A stretch of 64,000 bases of DNA from an uncultured Lachnospiraceae bacterium (GTDB taxonomy: Bacteria > Bacillota > Clostridia > Lachnospirales > Lachnospiraceae): contig CAKRHW010000002.1 in the NCBI GenBank assembly GCA_934339365.1, forward strand, positions 1 through 64,000. Reading direction: 5' to 3'. Under the pieces are notes generated by a model. The model did not search any database. It was not told the origin of the DNA and saw nothing but the letters and a program-made list of their open reading frames with translations. This document shows positions 1 to 8,648 of the stretch, one piece after another (within the stretch, counting starts at the first letter, position 1; every line of letters begins with the position of its first letter). A program made the translations under genes and the position numbers.

Positions 1-170
1 TGAGGCACGCTATGGGGATTTATAAACCCTGTAGTAAAATTAGGTCATAGTGTTACAAAAAAGCTTGACCACAACAATTATTACCAAAAAAGATAAGGTA
101 ATCTAAAAAGAACAATGATGGAGCAGCTTACAACACGAAATGAATAAATTGTTTTACATATAATTATAAT

Positions 171-223
171 AAAAAAATGGATAGAATCTGGTCTGTGTAT
201 ATATACCAGATTCTATCCATTTT
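171..223 (-). terminator. Intrinsic terminator of the ABC-F gene
   Basis: An 18-bp perfect inverted repeat (174-191 and 206-223) lies just past the stop codon of the minus-strand ABC-F gene. Read on the minus strand, the stem is followed by a run of T residues (complement of 171-177), as expected for a Rho-independent terminator. Bases 1-170 hold no gene I can support. Confidence 0.85.
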
Positions 224-227
224 GGGT

Positions 228-1853
228 TTATTCATCGCCAGTTGTTTCGTATACCTGTCTTTTACGAGCCATCTCATCATTTTCAAGATATTCGTCATAA
301 GTAGTAATTTTATCAATTAACTGTCCGTTTACAATTTCCATAATACGATTGGCTGTTGTCTGGACAAACTGATGATCACGACAGGCAAAAAGTAAAACAC
401 CAGGGAATTTAATCAGTCCGTTATTTAATGCGGTGATGGATTCCATATCTAAATGATCAGTAGGTTCATCTAACAGCAATACATTTGCACCAGAAATCAT
501 CAGTTTAGAAAGCATAACACGAACTTTTTCTCCTCCGGAAAGAACTTTTACTTTTTTCATTCCATCTTCTCCGGCAAAAAGCATACGTCCAAGGAATCCA
601 CGAACGTAAGTAGCATCTTTGATCTCAGAGTATTGAGTTAACCAGTCTACAATTGTGTCATCACAGTCGAAGTCTTTGGTGTTATCTTTCGGGAAATATG
701 CCTGTGAAGTGGTAACTCCCCATTTAAAGCTTCCGGAATCTGGTTCCATTTCTCCGGAAAGAATTTTAAATAAAGTAGTTTTTGCAAGCTCATTACTACC
801 TACAAATGCAACTTTATCTTCACGATTTAAGATAAAAGAGATATTATCTAATACTTTCACACCATCGATCGTTTTGGTAAGTCCCTCTACGGTTAAAACT
901 TCATTTCCAATTTCTCTTTCTGGACGAAAATCGATGTATGGGTATTTACGGCTGGATGGTTTGATATCATCAAGTTCAATTTTTTCCAAAGCTCTCTTAC
1001 GAGAAGTAGCCTGCTTTGATTTTGAAGCATTTGCACTGAATCGTTGAATAAAATCCTGTAATTCTTTGATTTTTTCTTCTTTTTTACGGTTAGCTTCTTT
1101 CATCTGTTTGATAATTAACTGGCTTGATTCATACCAGAAATCATAATTACCGGCATAAAGCTGAATCTTGCCATAATCAATATCGGCAATCTGTGTACAT
1201 ACCTTATTAAGAAAATAACGGTCATGTGATACAACGATGACAGTATTCTCAAAGTTAATTAAAAATTCTTCTAACCATGCAATTGCATCTAAGTCTAAGT
1301 GGTTAGTAGGCTCATCAAGAAGTAAAATATCCGGATTGCCAAATAAAGCCTGTGCAAGAAGGACTTTGACTTTCTGTGGACCTGTTAATTCACTCATAAG
1401 AGAATAATGCAGGTCTGTTTCTATTCCAAGACCATTTAATAAGGTTGCAGCATCAGATTCTGCTTCCCAACCATTTAAAGTTGCAAATTCACCTTCTAAT
1501 TCACTTGCTTTGATTCCGTCTTCGTCTGTGAAATCTTCTTTGGCATAAAGAGCTTCTTTCTCTTTCATGATATCGTATAAGCGCTGATTTCCCATAATAA
1601 CCGTATCGAGTACAGGAAACGCATCATATTTGAAGTGATCCTGTTGTAAGAAAGAGAGTCGCTGACCCGGAGTTATAACAATTTCACCATTGGTCGGTTC
1701 AATCTGTCCGGATAAAATCTTTAAAAATGTAGACTTACCGGCTCCATTTGCTCCGATTAATCCATAACAGTTTCCTTCTGTAAATTTAATATTTACATCT
1801 TCAAACAAGGCCTTTTTGCCTAGACGAAGAGTGATATTACTTGCTGCAATCAT
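228..1853 (-). CDS. ABC-F family ATPase (YkpA/YbiT-like)
   Basis: This is a 541-residue soluble protein with two ABC ATPase domains joined by a charged linker and no membrane segment, the architecture of ABC-F proteins that act on the ribosome. Domain 1 has Walker A GANGAGKST, Walker B LLLDEPTNHLD and an intact H-loop (VSHDRYF). The linker is rich in Lys and Glu. Domain 2 has a degenerate Walker A (GSNELAKTT), signature LSGGEKVRV and Walker B LLLDEPTDHLD, but its H-loop reads CRDHQF, so the usual His is Arg492. The start was set at 1853 because GGAGG sits six bases upstream; an earlier in-frame ATG at 1871 would put that ribosome binding site inside the gene. It is monocistronic, with its own promoter and terminator. 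Whether it gives antibiotic protection or has a housekeeping translation role cannot be told from sequence. Confidence 0.9.
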   Translation of the reverse strand: MIAASNITLRLGKKALFEDVNIKFTEGNCYGLIGANGAGKSTFLKILSGQIEPTNGEIVITPGQRLSFLQQDHFKYDAFPVLDTVIMGNQRLYDIMKEKEALYAKEDFTDEDGIKASELEGEFATLNGWEAESDAATLLNGLGIETDLHYSLMSELTGPQKVKVLLAQALFGNPDILLLDEPTNHLDLDAIAWLEEFLINFENTVIVVSHDRYFLNKVCTQIADIDYGKIQLYAGNYDFWYESSQLIIKQMKEANRKKEEKIKELQDFIQRFSANASKSKQATSRKRALEKIELDDIKPSSRKYPYIDFRPEREIGNEVLTVEGLTKTIDGVKVLDNISFILNREDKVAFVGSNELAKTTLFKILSGEMEPDSGSFKWGVTTSQAYFPKDNTKDFDCDDTIVDWLTQYSEIKDATYVRGFLGRMLFAGEDGMKKVKVLSGGEKVRVMLSKLMISGANVLLLDEPTDHLDMESITALNNGLIKFPGVLLFACRDHQFVQTTANRIMEIVNGQLIDKITTYDEYLENDEMARKRQVYETTGDE

Positions 1854-1938
1854 ATCGATCCTCCATTTCAAAACATTTCATAAGTGGTTGTAAAAACAAT
1901 TTGTATCCTGTTCGGACAAAATGCATACACCTTTCTAT

Positions 1939-1966
1939 ATTTTAACTGATTTTTCTTAGATTGCAA
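1939..1966 (-). promoter_or_regulatory. Sigma-A-type promoter of the ABC-F gene
   Basis: On the minus strand TTGCAA (1961-1966) and TAAAAT (1939-1944) are separated by 16 bases. This leaves a leader of roughly 80 bases before the start codon at 1853. Several ABC-F genes are controlled by leader attenuation, but I see no clear terminator/antiterminator pair here. Confidence 0.55.
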
Positions 1967-2039
1967 GGGAAAATCGAAGAAAAAAAAGGAAATAAGATAA
2001 AACTATCAGATTGCTGAAAGAATGATTCAAAAAGTGTCC

Positions 2040-2068
2040 TTGCTTAGAATAGTTAAATAGTGTAAGAT
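2040..2068 (+). promoter_or_regulatory. Promoter of the GH13-like gene
   Basis: TTGCTT (2040-2045) and TAAGAT (2063-2068) have a 17-base spacer and face the GH13-like gene. They diverge from the ABC-F promoter about 75 bases away. Confidence 0.5.
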
Positions 2069-2166
2069 GGTATTAGAAATATATTTAAGAGGAATGGATA
2101 GGATGTTCTTGTGCAGGAATCTTGAATGATAATAATGATGATCGGGATCAAGAAGTGGAGAATAAG

Positions 2167-4083
2167 ATGACAAAATTACAAAGTGCTAGAAGAATTATAA
2201 TAGAAGCTGGAAATCCTGCTTTACCAGGTGCAACAGTGACGAAGACAGGAATTAATTTTTCGTTTTGTTGTGAAGCAAATCAGAAATGTCAGCTGGTTTT
2301 GTATCGAAAAAGAGGACAGGAACAGATAACGACGATTGAATTTACAGCAGATATGAGATTTGGGAATGTGGTGACGGTTCACGTAAGAGGGATTCGCCCG
2401 GAGAATTGCGAATATTCGTACTTTGTAGATGGAAAGGAAGTCTTAGACCCATATGCAGTTGAGATTCATGGAAGAGTCAAGTGGGGCATGGTTCAGGAAA
2501 ATACCTGCAAGGCAGTTGCCGCTCACCGGCCATTTGACTGGGAAGGGGATAAGCCTTTACATATTCCGTTAAATGAAACGATATTATATGGTCTGCATGT
2601 ACGAGGTTTTACCAGGGATCGGACATCGAAGGTCAGATACAAAGGGACATTTGCCGGAATTGTGGAAAAGATTCCTTATTTAAAGGACTTAGGAATTACG
2701 ATGATTGAATTAATGCCTGCATATGATTTTGACGAAGTGATACCGGAACGAAAAGTTTTTTCAACAACTGGCTGTGAATTCCATAAGAAGCCACGACTTA
2801 ATTACTGGGGATATACGAAGGGAAATTATTTTGTTCCTAAGAGTGCTTATGCATATCATGAAAAAGACAGTGTACGTGAATTCAAAGAAATGGTAAAAGC
2901 ATTACATCAGAATCAGATAGAAATCGGAATGGAATTTTCATTTCCATTTGAAACGGATCCGATGTTTATTTTACATTGTGTCCGGTACTGGGTATTAGAA
3001 TATCATATTGATGGAATTCATTTATTTGCATCGGAGGAAACCATGAATCTGTTAAGGCGAGATCCACTACTGGCTGCGACAAAGATTTTTAGCTGGAAGA
3101 TTGAGGAAAAGTCACAGAAAGAGGGATATGGAAACAGACAGAATATGGCTAATTTTAATGATGATTTTTTAGTAGTTGCCAGACGGTTTTTAAAGAGTGA
3201 TGAGGGACAGGTGCAGAATATGGCAAATATGCTCCGTTATCAGCCCAAAATTGGTTCAAATGTCAATTATATGGCAAATCATGCTACCTTCACATTATAT
3301 GATATGGTTTCTTACGATCGGAAGCACAATGAAGAAAATTTAGAAGGCAATCACGATGGTCCGGAATATAATTACAGCTGGAACTGTGGAGAAGAAGGAC
3401 CAAGTAAAAAGAAACGAGTCATGGATTTGAGAAGAAAGCAATTAAAGAATGCGCTTACATTTTTATTTACGGCACAGGGAATACCGATGATTTATGCAGG
3501 AGATGAATGTGGAAATTCACAAAATGGGAATAATAATCCATATTGCCAGGATAATTCGGTTGGCTGGGTGAATTGGAAAAGAAATGCTTTCCAGATGGAG
3601 ATTTTATCTTACACCAAAGAAATGATTGATTTCCGAAAACAGCATCACATTCTGCATATGAGAGAAGAATTAAAGATTATGGATGATCAGGCCTTTGGGC
3701 TTCCTGATATTTCTTATCATGGTTATCAGCCTTGGTATGCAGATTTTAGTTATGTGAACCGTTGTCTTGGAATCTTATTGTGTGGGAAATATGCAGTGAG
3801 AGATGGATGGCCGGAGGAGAATAATTTGTATCTTGCTTATAACATGTATTGGGAAAAGCAGGAATTTGGACTTCCAGAGACGTTTGAACAGGAATTTTGG
3901 ACGATAAAGATGTCAACGGATTACTTAACAGAAGAAGAAAGAAAAGTGGCAGATGAGAATATAAAAGAAAGAAAATTAGTTGTGCCACCAAGAAGTATTA
4001 TAATTTTAGAATCGCAAAAAAGAGAAAAGAAGCATCATAGAAAAAACAGAAGAAGAGAAAAAGCGAAAGAGGAATGCAATTAG
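2167..4083 (+). CDS. Catalytically degenerate glycogen-debranching-like GH13 protein
   Basis: This 638-residue protein has the fold signals of the GlgX/isoamylase branch of GH13. An N-terminal CBM48-like beta domain (about residues 1-105) is followed by a TIM-barrel region with NYWGYTKGNYFVP, PVREFK-like VREFKEMVKALH, YWVLEYHIDG and FLFTAQGIPMIYAGDE. The catalytic positions are changed. The nucleophile motif DGFRFD is DGIHLF (Phe287 for Asp, His285 for Arg). The acid/base region reads KIFSW (Trp310 where Glu is expected). The third carboxylate motif HDGFT is HATFT (Ala373 for Asp). The region I motif with Asn-His is also gone. It is therefore probably a non-hydrolytic glycan-binding or regulatory protein rather than an enzyme. 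The reading frame is intact. The ATG at 2167 has GTGGAG six bases upstream; an in-frame TTG at 2122 is possible. The C-terminus is very basic. Confidence 0.8.
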   Translation: MTKLQSARRIIIEAGNPALPGATVTKTGINFSFCCEANQKCQLVLYRKRGQEQITTIEFTADMRFGNVVTVHVRGIRPENCEYSYFVDGKEVLDPYAVEIHGRVKWGMVQENTCKAVAAHRPFDWEGDKPLHIPLNETILYGLHVRGFTRDRTSKVRYKGTFAGIVEKIPYLKDLGITMIELMPAYDFDEVIPERKVFSTTGCEFHKKPRLNYWGYTKGNYFVPKSAYAYHEKDSVREFKEMVKALHQNQIEIGMEFSFPFETDPMFILHCVRYWVLEYHIDGIHLFASEETMNLLRRDPLLAATKIFSWKIEEKSQKEGYGNRQNMANFNDDFLVVARRFLKSDEGQVQNMANMLRYQPKIGSNVNYMANHATFTLYDMVSYDRKHNEENLEGNHDGPEYNYSWNCGEEGPSKKKRVMDLRRKQLKNALTFLFTAQGIPMIYAGDECGNSQNGNNNPYCQDNSVGWVNWKRNAFQMEILSYTKEMIDFRKQHHILHMREELKIMDDQAFGLPDISYHGYQPWYADFSYVNRCLGILLCGKYAVRDGWPEENNLYLAYNMYWEKQEFGLPETFEQEFWTIKMSTDYLTEEERKVADENIKERKLVVPPRSIIILESQKREKKHHRKNRRREKAKEECN

Positions 4084-4106
4084 AGTGCACTCCTCTTTCG
4101 CTTTTT
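4058..4106. terminator. Bidirectional terminator between convergent genes
   Basis: A 16-bp inverted repeat (4058-4073 and 4091-4106) has A-rich and T-rich flanks on both sides. It overlaps the end of the GH13-like gene and abuts the stop of the TetR gene, so it can terminate transcription from both directions. Confidence 0.85.
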
Positions 4107-4107
4107 A

Positions 4108-4695
4108 CTAATAGAAAGAAGGGGGAGAGGTTAATAAGGTTTTAGCCGTTGTTAAAAGCATTTTAGAGGCAAGTGTGGCTAACTGATCGGTTGTTAAAGC
4201 GCGGTCTGTTTTAAACCAATACTCAACAAGACCAATAATACCTGAAATATTATAAGAGTAAAAATAATCAAAATATTCGCAATTTTTAAATTCAGCAATC
4301 CACATATGCATACAATTCGTACGAATCATGTCTTTTAATTTATCCATAAATTGTTTGTCGCCATTCGGACCTAAAAGAGCAGTACAGATATCGGAATTGT
4401 TTCCTAAAAATTCAAAAATATCTTTTAAAAGCATATACGAACGATCCGAGATAGGAATCTCAGAATGTCTGCTAAGTAACGTGTTAAAATCCTGAAAGAT
4501 TTCATTTTCAATCTGGTCGAGCATATCATAGATATCCTTGTAATGAATATAAAATGTTCCACGATTAATGTCAGCTAAATCAGTAAGCTGCTTTACAGTA
4601 ATATCTTTGATATTGTGCGTCTGCAAAAGATTCATAAGTTCTTTTCGAAGTATTTTTTTTGTACGTATTACACGTCGATCTTTTTGATTTGGCAT
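4108..4695 (-). CDS. TetR/AcrR family transcriptional regulator
   Basis: This is a 195-residue DNA-binding regulator. Residues about 10-58 form the TetR helix-turn-helix, with VKQLTDLADINRGTFYIHYKD as recognition region. The rest is an alpha-helical ligand/dimer domain of a kind seen in many Firmicute TetR proteins with no assigned ligand. GGAGG lies six bases upstream of the start. The gene sits downstream of luxS on the same strand but has its own promoter, whose -10 lies within a palindrome (4723-4742), which suggests autorepression. No drug pump or enzyme is divergently placed, so its target beyond itself is unknown. Confidence 0.9.
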   Translation of the reverse strand: MPNQKDRRVIRTKKILRKELMNLLQTHNIKDITVKQLTDLADINRGTFYIHYKDIYDMLDQIENEIFQDFNTLLSRHSEIPISDRSYMLLKDIFEFLGNNSDICTALLGPNGDKQFMDKLKDMIRTNCMHMWIAEFKNCEYFDYFYSYNISGIIGLVEYWFKTDRALTTDQLATLASKMLLTTAKTLLTSPPSFY

Positions 4696-4722
4696 AGCAT
4701 ACCTCCATTACTTAAACATTTG

Positions 4723-4755
4723 ATTCTAGTATAACATAGAATTATAAAAAAACAA
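4723..4755 (-). promoter_or_regulatory. TetR-gene promoter with overlapping palindromic operator
   Basis: On the minus strand TTGTTT (4750-4755) and TATACT (4728-4733) are spaced by 16 bases. A 6-8-6 inverted repeat, ATTCTA (4723-4728) and TAGAAT (4737-4742), overlaps the -10 element. That size and position are typical of autoregulatory TetR operators. The -35 overlaps the T-run of the luxS terminator. Confidence 0.55.
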
Positions 4756-4784
4756 CACTTGTCTAATAAAATACAAGTGTTGCT
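4744..4784 (-). terminator. Intrinsic terminator of luxS
   Basis: A 10-bp inverted repeat, CAACACTTGT (4753-4762) and ACAAGTGTTG (4773-4782), is followed on the minus strand by seven T residues (complement of 4746-4752). Confidence 0.85.
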
Positions 4785-4819
4785 ATAAATGTATATCATG
4801 TGAATAACAGGAACATCAA

Positions 4820-5299
4820 TTATTCAGAATAGTGAAGTCTGTCATCCGTAATATTTGTTAATACTTCATCTAAATATTTTTTTGCAAGATATTTGGCCAT
4901 AGGAAGATTCATATCTAAATAATTTCCACAGTCTTTGGCAGCGGCTCCCGGAACGTCTCCTTCGAAATCAGCCATGAACTGATACATCTGTGTTAAAAGA
5001 GGGAGAATATCCTTTGATTCATAGTCTCCGGCAAGAATTAAATAAAATCCGGTTCTACATCCCATAGGTCCAAAATAAACAATTTTATCACCAAAGTCTT
5101 TGTGATTTCTTAAAAAAGTTGCACCTAAGTGTTCTAAAGTATGAATCTCTGCCGTATTCATGACAGGTTCATAGTTTGGGCGTGTCATTCGAAGATCAAA
5201 GGTAGTAATGACTTCTTTGCCGACATGATCTTTTCTGGAAACATAAACACCTGGCAATAAAACTAAATGGTTTACAGTAAAGCTTGCTATTTTTTTCAT
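4820..5299 (-). CDS. luxS: S-ribosylhomocysteine lyase
   Basis: LuxS cleaves S-ribosylhomocysteine to homocysteine and DPD, the precursor of autoinducer-2, within the activated methyl cycle. The 159-residue protein has the family's full length. Metal ligands are visible as His53 and His57 in HTLEHLGATFLRN, with Cys124 in KDCGNYLD. The catalytic Cys81 lies in GPMGCRTGFY, and Glu56 is present. The ATG at 5299 is preceded by AGAGGT; a start seven codons earlier has no better site. The gene follows nadC on the same strand with no clear terminator between them, so read-through from the NAD operon is possible. Confidence 0.97.
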   Translation of the reverse strand: MKKIASFTVNHLVLLPGVYVSRKDHVGKEVITTFDLRMTRPNYEPVMNTAEIHTLEHLGATFLRNHKDFGDKIVYFGPMGCRTGFYLILAGDYESKDILPLLTQMYQFMADFEGDVPGAAAKDCGNYLDMNLPMAKYLAKKYLDEVLTNITDDRLHYSE

Positions 5300-5380
5300 A
5301 TTAACCTCTTTTCTATACAATAAGATCTGTGTGTCAAAACACGCATATCCTGATTACACGAATTGTTTCGTACCTTACAC

Positions 5381-6232
5381 CTAAATTGCATGAAGATTTT
5401 TGAGAGATAAATCAAGAATCGGAGCAGAATGAGTCAAAGCACCGGATGAAATGTAATCAACACCGATATCTACCAGTTTTGCAACATTTTCTAATGTTAC
5501 ATTGCCGGAACATTCTGTTTCTGCACGACCATTGATAATAGCAACGGCCTCTTTCATTTCGTCATGACTCATATTATCGAGCATAATAATATCAGCACCT
5601 GCAGCAACCGCTTCTTTTACCATATCAAGAGTTTCCACTTCAACTTCAATCTTTCGAACAAAAGGAGCATAATTTTTTGCCATTTCAATTGCTTTTGTTA
5701 CACTTCCGGCAGCTCCGATATGATTATCCTTTAAAAGAATTCCATCAGAAAGGTTATATCTATGATTAAATCCACCACCGGCTGTTACTGCGTATTTTTC
5801 AAAAATACGGTTATTTGGAGTGGTTTTTCTGGTATCTAATAATTTTGTTTTGCTTCCTTTAAGAAGTTTTGCAATAGAATGTGTATATGTAGCAATTCCA
5901 CTCATTCTCTGCAGATAATTTAATGCAGTACGTTCACCGGAAAGTAAAACACGAATATCACCGGTTACAGTACCAAGAAGCTGGCCTTTTGAAACAGCAT
6001 CTCCATCTTTTACATGTATTTCAAAGGTAGTTGTATCATCTAATAATTCAAATACACGCTGAAAAATACCGATTCCGGCAAGAATTCCATCCTGCTTGCA
6101 AATCAAATCAACCTGACCTAATGTCGCAGTAGGCATCACTGCGTTTGTCGTTACATCTTCGCTGGAAATATCTTCGCGAAGAGCCATCATAATTAAATTA
6201 TCCGCGTTTAATTTCATTGTTATGTTGTTCAT
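5381..6232 (-). CDS. nadC: Nicotinate-nucleotide pyrophosphorylase (carboxylating)
   Basis: NadC converts quinolinate and PRPP to nicotinate mononucleotide, the last of the three de novo NAD steps encoded here. The 283-residue protein has the QPRTase N-terminal domain and a TIM-like C-terminal half. Recognisable motifs include LLSGERTALNYLQRMSGIAT, LLDTRKTTP, GGGFNHRYNLSDGILLKDNH, VEVETL, DIIMLDNM and VDYISSGALTHS. It starts inside the end of nadB, overlapping it by 35 bases, with AGGAAAG just upstream, which points to translational coupling. Confidence 0.97.
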   Translation of the reverse strand: MNNITMKLNADNLIMMALREDISSEDVTTNAVMPTATLGQVDLICKQDGILAGIGIFQRVFELLDDTTTFEIHVKDGDAVSKGQLLGTVTGDIRVLLSGERTALNYLQRMSGIATYTHSIAKLLKGSKTKLLDTRKTTPNNRIFEKYAVTAGGGFNHRYNLSDGILLKDNHIGAAGSVTKAIEMAKNYAPFVRKIEVEVETLDMVKEAVAAGADIIMLDNMSHDEMKEAVAIINGRAETECSGNVTLENVAKLVDIGVDYISSGALTHSAPILDLSLKNLHAI

Positions 6233-7553
6233 GAACTTTCCTCATCCTTTCGATTTCTTTTCGAACCATATCATGATAGTCCGAACACAATTTTTCATAA
6301 TTATCATATTCTGACAAATCCACACCAGAGATAGCAGTGTCAGAAATAGTAGTAGAATCAAAATTTTCTTTCATTTCTAAAGCAGCCCTTTTGGCAAAAA
6401 CGAGACTTTCTAGTAAAGAATTACTTGCTAAACGGTTCGCACCATGGACACCATTACAACTTGTTTCACCAACAGCATATAACTGGTCCATAGAAGTCTT
6501 ACTATGTTCATCCACATCAATTCCACCCATAAAGTAATGCTGGGCAGGAACAACCGGAATCGGTTCCTTTGTTACATCATATCCCTCTTCTAAACAATGA
6601 TTGTAAATATTAGGGAAGTGATTGGTAATTACTTCTTTATCAATAGGGGCTAAAGAGAGCCATACGTAATCGGTATGGTCGAGCTCCATTTGTCTGTAAA
6701 TTGCTTTTGCAACAACATCACGAGGAAGTAATTCATCTACAAAACGTTCCATTTTGGCATTTAAAAGAAGAGCACCTTCTCCACGAACGGATTCAGAAAT
6801 AAGAAATCTTCTTCCAGGCTTCGTAGAATAGAGTGTAGTCGGATGAATCTGAATATAGTCAGGATTTTGTAATTTCACCTGATGCTTTAATGCAATGGCA
6901 AGTCCGTCTCCGGTCAAATGTCTAAAATTAGTGGAATGTGTGTAAAGTCCGCCAATTCCTCCACAAGCCATAACTGTATAGTTTGCTTCAACAATATGAA
7001 GATTCTGATTCTCGTCACGACAAATGATTCCGGAACAAGTCTGATTCTTGTCATCCGAAATGATATCAACCATTGTCATATGGGGAACGATAGTTACATT
7101 TTCTAATTCCTGTACTCGTTTTAGCAAGGTACTAGTGATTTCTTTTCCGGTAATATCTTCATGGAAAAGAATACGATTCGTAGAATGTGCCCCTTCACGT
7201 GTATAACGGAGGGAACCGTCTTCGTTGCGTGCAAAATCAACTCCATAAGAAATTAAATCTGAGATAATATCCTGTGAAGAACGAATCATAATCTCAACGG
7301 AACGTTTATTATTCTCATAGTGTCCGGCACGCATCGTATCTTCAAAATAACTATCGTAATCATCTTCATTTTTTAAGACACAGATTCCTCCCTGGGCAAG
7401 GTAAGAATCACTGCCATCAATTTCATCTTTGGTAATTAACAATAAATTCCAGTCTTTTGGTAAATTCAGGGCACAGTATAAACCAGCGACCCCGGAACCG
7501 ATAATGACGGCATCGGCTTTTATATTTCTGGCTGTTGTATTGATTTTATTCAT
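6198..7553 (-). CDS. nadB: L-aspartate oxidase
   Basis: NadB oxidises L-aspartate to iminoaspartate using FAD, feeding NadA. The 451-residue protein carries an N-terminal FAD-binding motif (VIIGSGVAGLYCAL), the SYLAQGGI flavin loop, the conserved GRRFLISESVRGEGALLLN segment, and a C-terminal CNGVHGANRLASNSLLESL FAD contact. It is shorter than the roughly 540-residue E. coli enzyme because the helical C-terminal domain is reduced. The start at 7553 has GGAG eight bases upstream; seven extra in-frame codons lie before it. It is the middle gene of nadA-nadB-nadC. Confidence 0.96.
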   Translation of the reverse strand: MNKINTTARNIKADAVIIGSGVAGLYCALNLPKDWNLLLITKDEIDGSDSYLAQGGICVLKNEDDYDSYFEDTMRAGHYENNKRSVEIMIRSSQDIISDLISYGVDFARNEDGSLRYTREGAHSTNRILFHEDITGKEITSTLLKRVQELENVTIVPHMTMVDIISDDKNQTCSGIICRDENQNLHIVEANYTVMACGGIGGLYTHSTNFRHLTGDGLAIALKHQVKLQNPDYIQIHPTTLYSTKPGRRFLISESVRGEGALLLNAKMERFVDELLPRDVVAKAIYRQMELDHTDYVWLSLAPIDKEVITNHFPNIYNHCLEEGYDVTKEPIPVVPAQHYFMGGIDVDEHSKTSMDQLYAVGETSCNGVHGANRLASNSLLESLVFAKRAALEMKENFDSTTISDTAISGVDLSEYDNYEKLCSDYHDMVRKEIERMRKVHEQHNNEIKRG

Positions 7554-7618
7554 AACATATTCTCCATTCTGCATCTGATCTTAAACGGTACAGATGCGTG
7601 AAATATTTGTTACATTCA

Positions 7619-8527
7619 TTATTGTGCTAATTCAAGCATTTTCGTAAGTGGTAAAGAGGCTGCCTGACGGAACGAATCTGATATCTCGACCGGATTTGAA
7701 CCATCACGAAGAACATCCCGCACCTTTTCTAAAGTGATACGTTTCATATTTGGACAATATTGTCTGTGACCAACCGAGTAAAACTTTTTATCCGGATTCT
7801 TCTGCTTTAATTCATATAATACACCCATCTCTGTGCAGATAATAAATTCTTTACATGGAGATGCAGTTGCATAATTAATAATTCCAGAAGTACTTCCAAT
7901 ATAGTCAGCCTGTTCTAGAACATCTAAAGTACATTCCGGATGAACTAAAACCAAGGCATCTGGTCTGGCTGCTTTGGCAGCAAGTACATTTTCAAGTGAA
8001 ATACTCTTATGAACATGACAAAATCCATCATTAAAAATGAAATGTTTCTCAGGAACCTGAGAAGCTATGTATCTTCCTAAATTCTCATCTGGAATAAAGA
8101 AAATATTCTTATTTGGAAGAGCTTTTACAATCTTTAATGCATTAGATGATGTGACACATACATCAGAATGTGATTTTAATTCGCCTGTGGAATTGATGTA
8201 ACATACGACTGCTAAATCATCATATTCCTTGCGGAGTGCTTCGATTTTATCAACATCTGCCATATGTGCCATTGGACAATCAGCTAATACATCCGGTCTT
8301 AAAACCGTCTTACCTGGATTAAGAATCTTTGCACTTTCTGCCATGAAAGATACACCACAAAATACAATGGTATCCTGCTCAATAGTTGTAGCAAGTTTGC
8401 TAAGGTAATAAGAATCACCAATATAATCAGCAATTGCCTGTACATCATCACTTACATAATAGTGGGCAAGAATGACAGCATTTTTCTTTTTCTTCAGTTC
8501 GTTAATCTCATTTACAATATCGTTCAT
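7619..8527 (-). CDS. nadA: Quinolinate synthase
   Basis: NadA condenses iminoaspartate with dihydroxyacetone phosphate to quinolinate and carries an oxygen-sensitive [4Fe-4S] cluster. The 302-residue protein matches the short NadA form. The three expected cluster cysteines are Cys84 (ADCPMAHM), Cys170 (DGFCHVHK) and Cys258 (YCPNMKRITL). The substrate-binding AHYY motif is near residue 21, and VTSSNA and STSGII follow. It is the first gene of the operon, about 85 bases downstream of a good promoter. Confidence 0.97.
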   Translation of the reverse strand: MNDIVNEINELKKKKNAVILAHYYVSDDVQAIADYIGDSYYLSKLATTIEQDTIVFCGVSFMAESAKILNPGKTVLRPDVLADCPMAHMADVDKIEALRKEYDDLAVVCYINSTGELKSHSDVCVTSSNALKIVKALPNKNIFFIPDENLGRYIASQVPEKHFIFNDGFCHVHKSISLENVLAAKAARPDALVLVHPECTLDVLEQADYIGSTSGIINYATASPCKEFIICTEMGVLYELKQKNPDKKFYSVGHRQYCPNMKRITLEKVRDVLRDGSNPVEISDSFRQAASLPLTKMLELAQ

Positions 8528-8611
8528 AAATCCATATCCCTTTTCTGCATATATTTGTAATCACCTCTTAAGGAGAAAAAAACCTCATTAAAAAACGACC
8601 CTTGACAGTGT

Positions 8612-8640
8612 ATTATAGCAGAAGAGTTAGTCTGTGGCAA
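8612..8640 (-). promoter_or_regulatory. Promoter of the nadABC operon
   Basis: On the minus strand TTGCCA (8635-8640) and a perfect TATAAT (8612-8617) are 17 bases apart. The start-site region contains ACACTGTC followed by a G/T-rich stretch. It resembles half of a NiaR-type site, but no complete palindrome is visible. Confidence 0.65.
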
Positions 8641-8648
8641 GAAAATTT

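Noticed and set aside
1..100. Possible tail of an upstream gene or mobile-element end at the window edge
   Set aside because: The frames are too short to identify (one ends at 23-25, another at 48-50), and no terminal repeat or transposase motif can be seen.
8598..8640. NiaR operator at the nadABC promoter
   Set aside because: Only one ACACTGTC-like half is present and no matching second half was found, so it is not listed as an operator.
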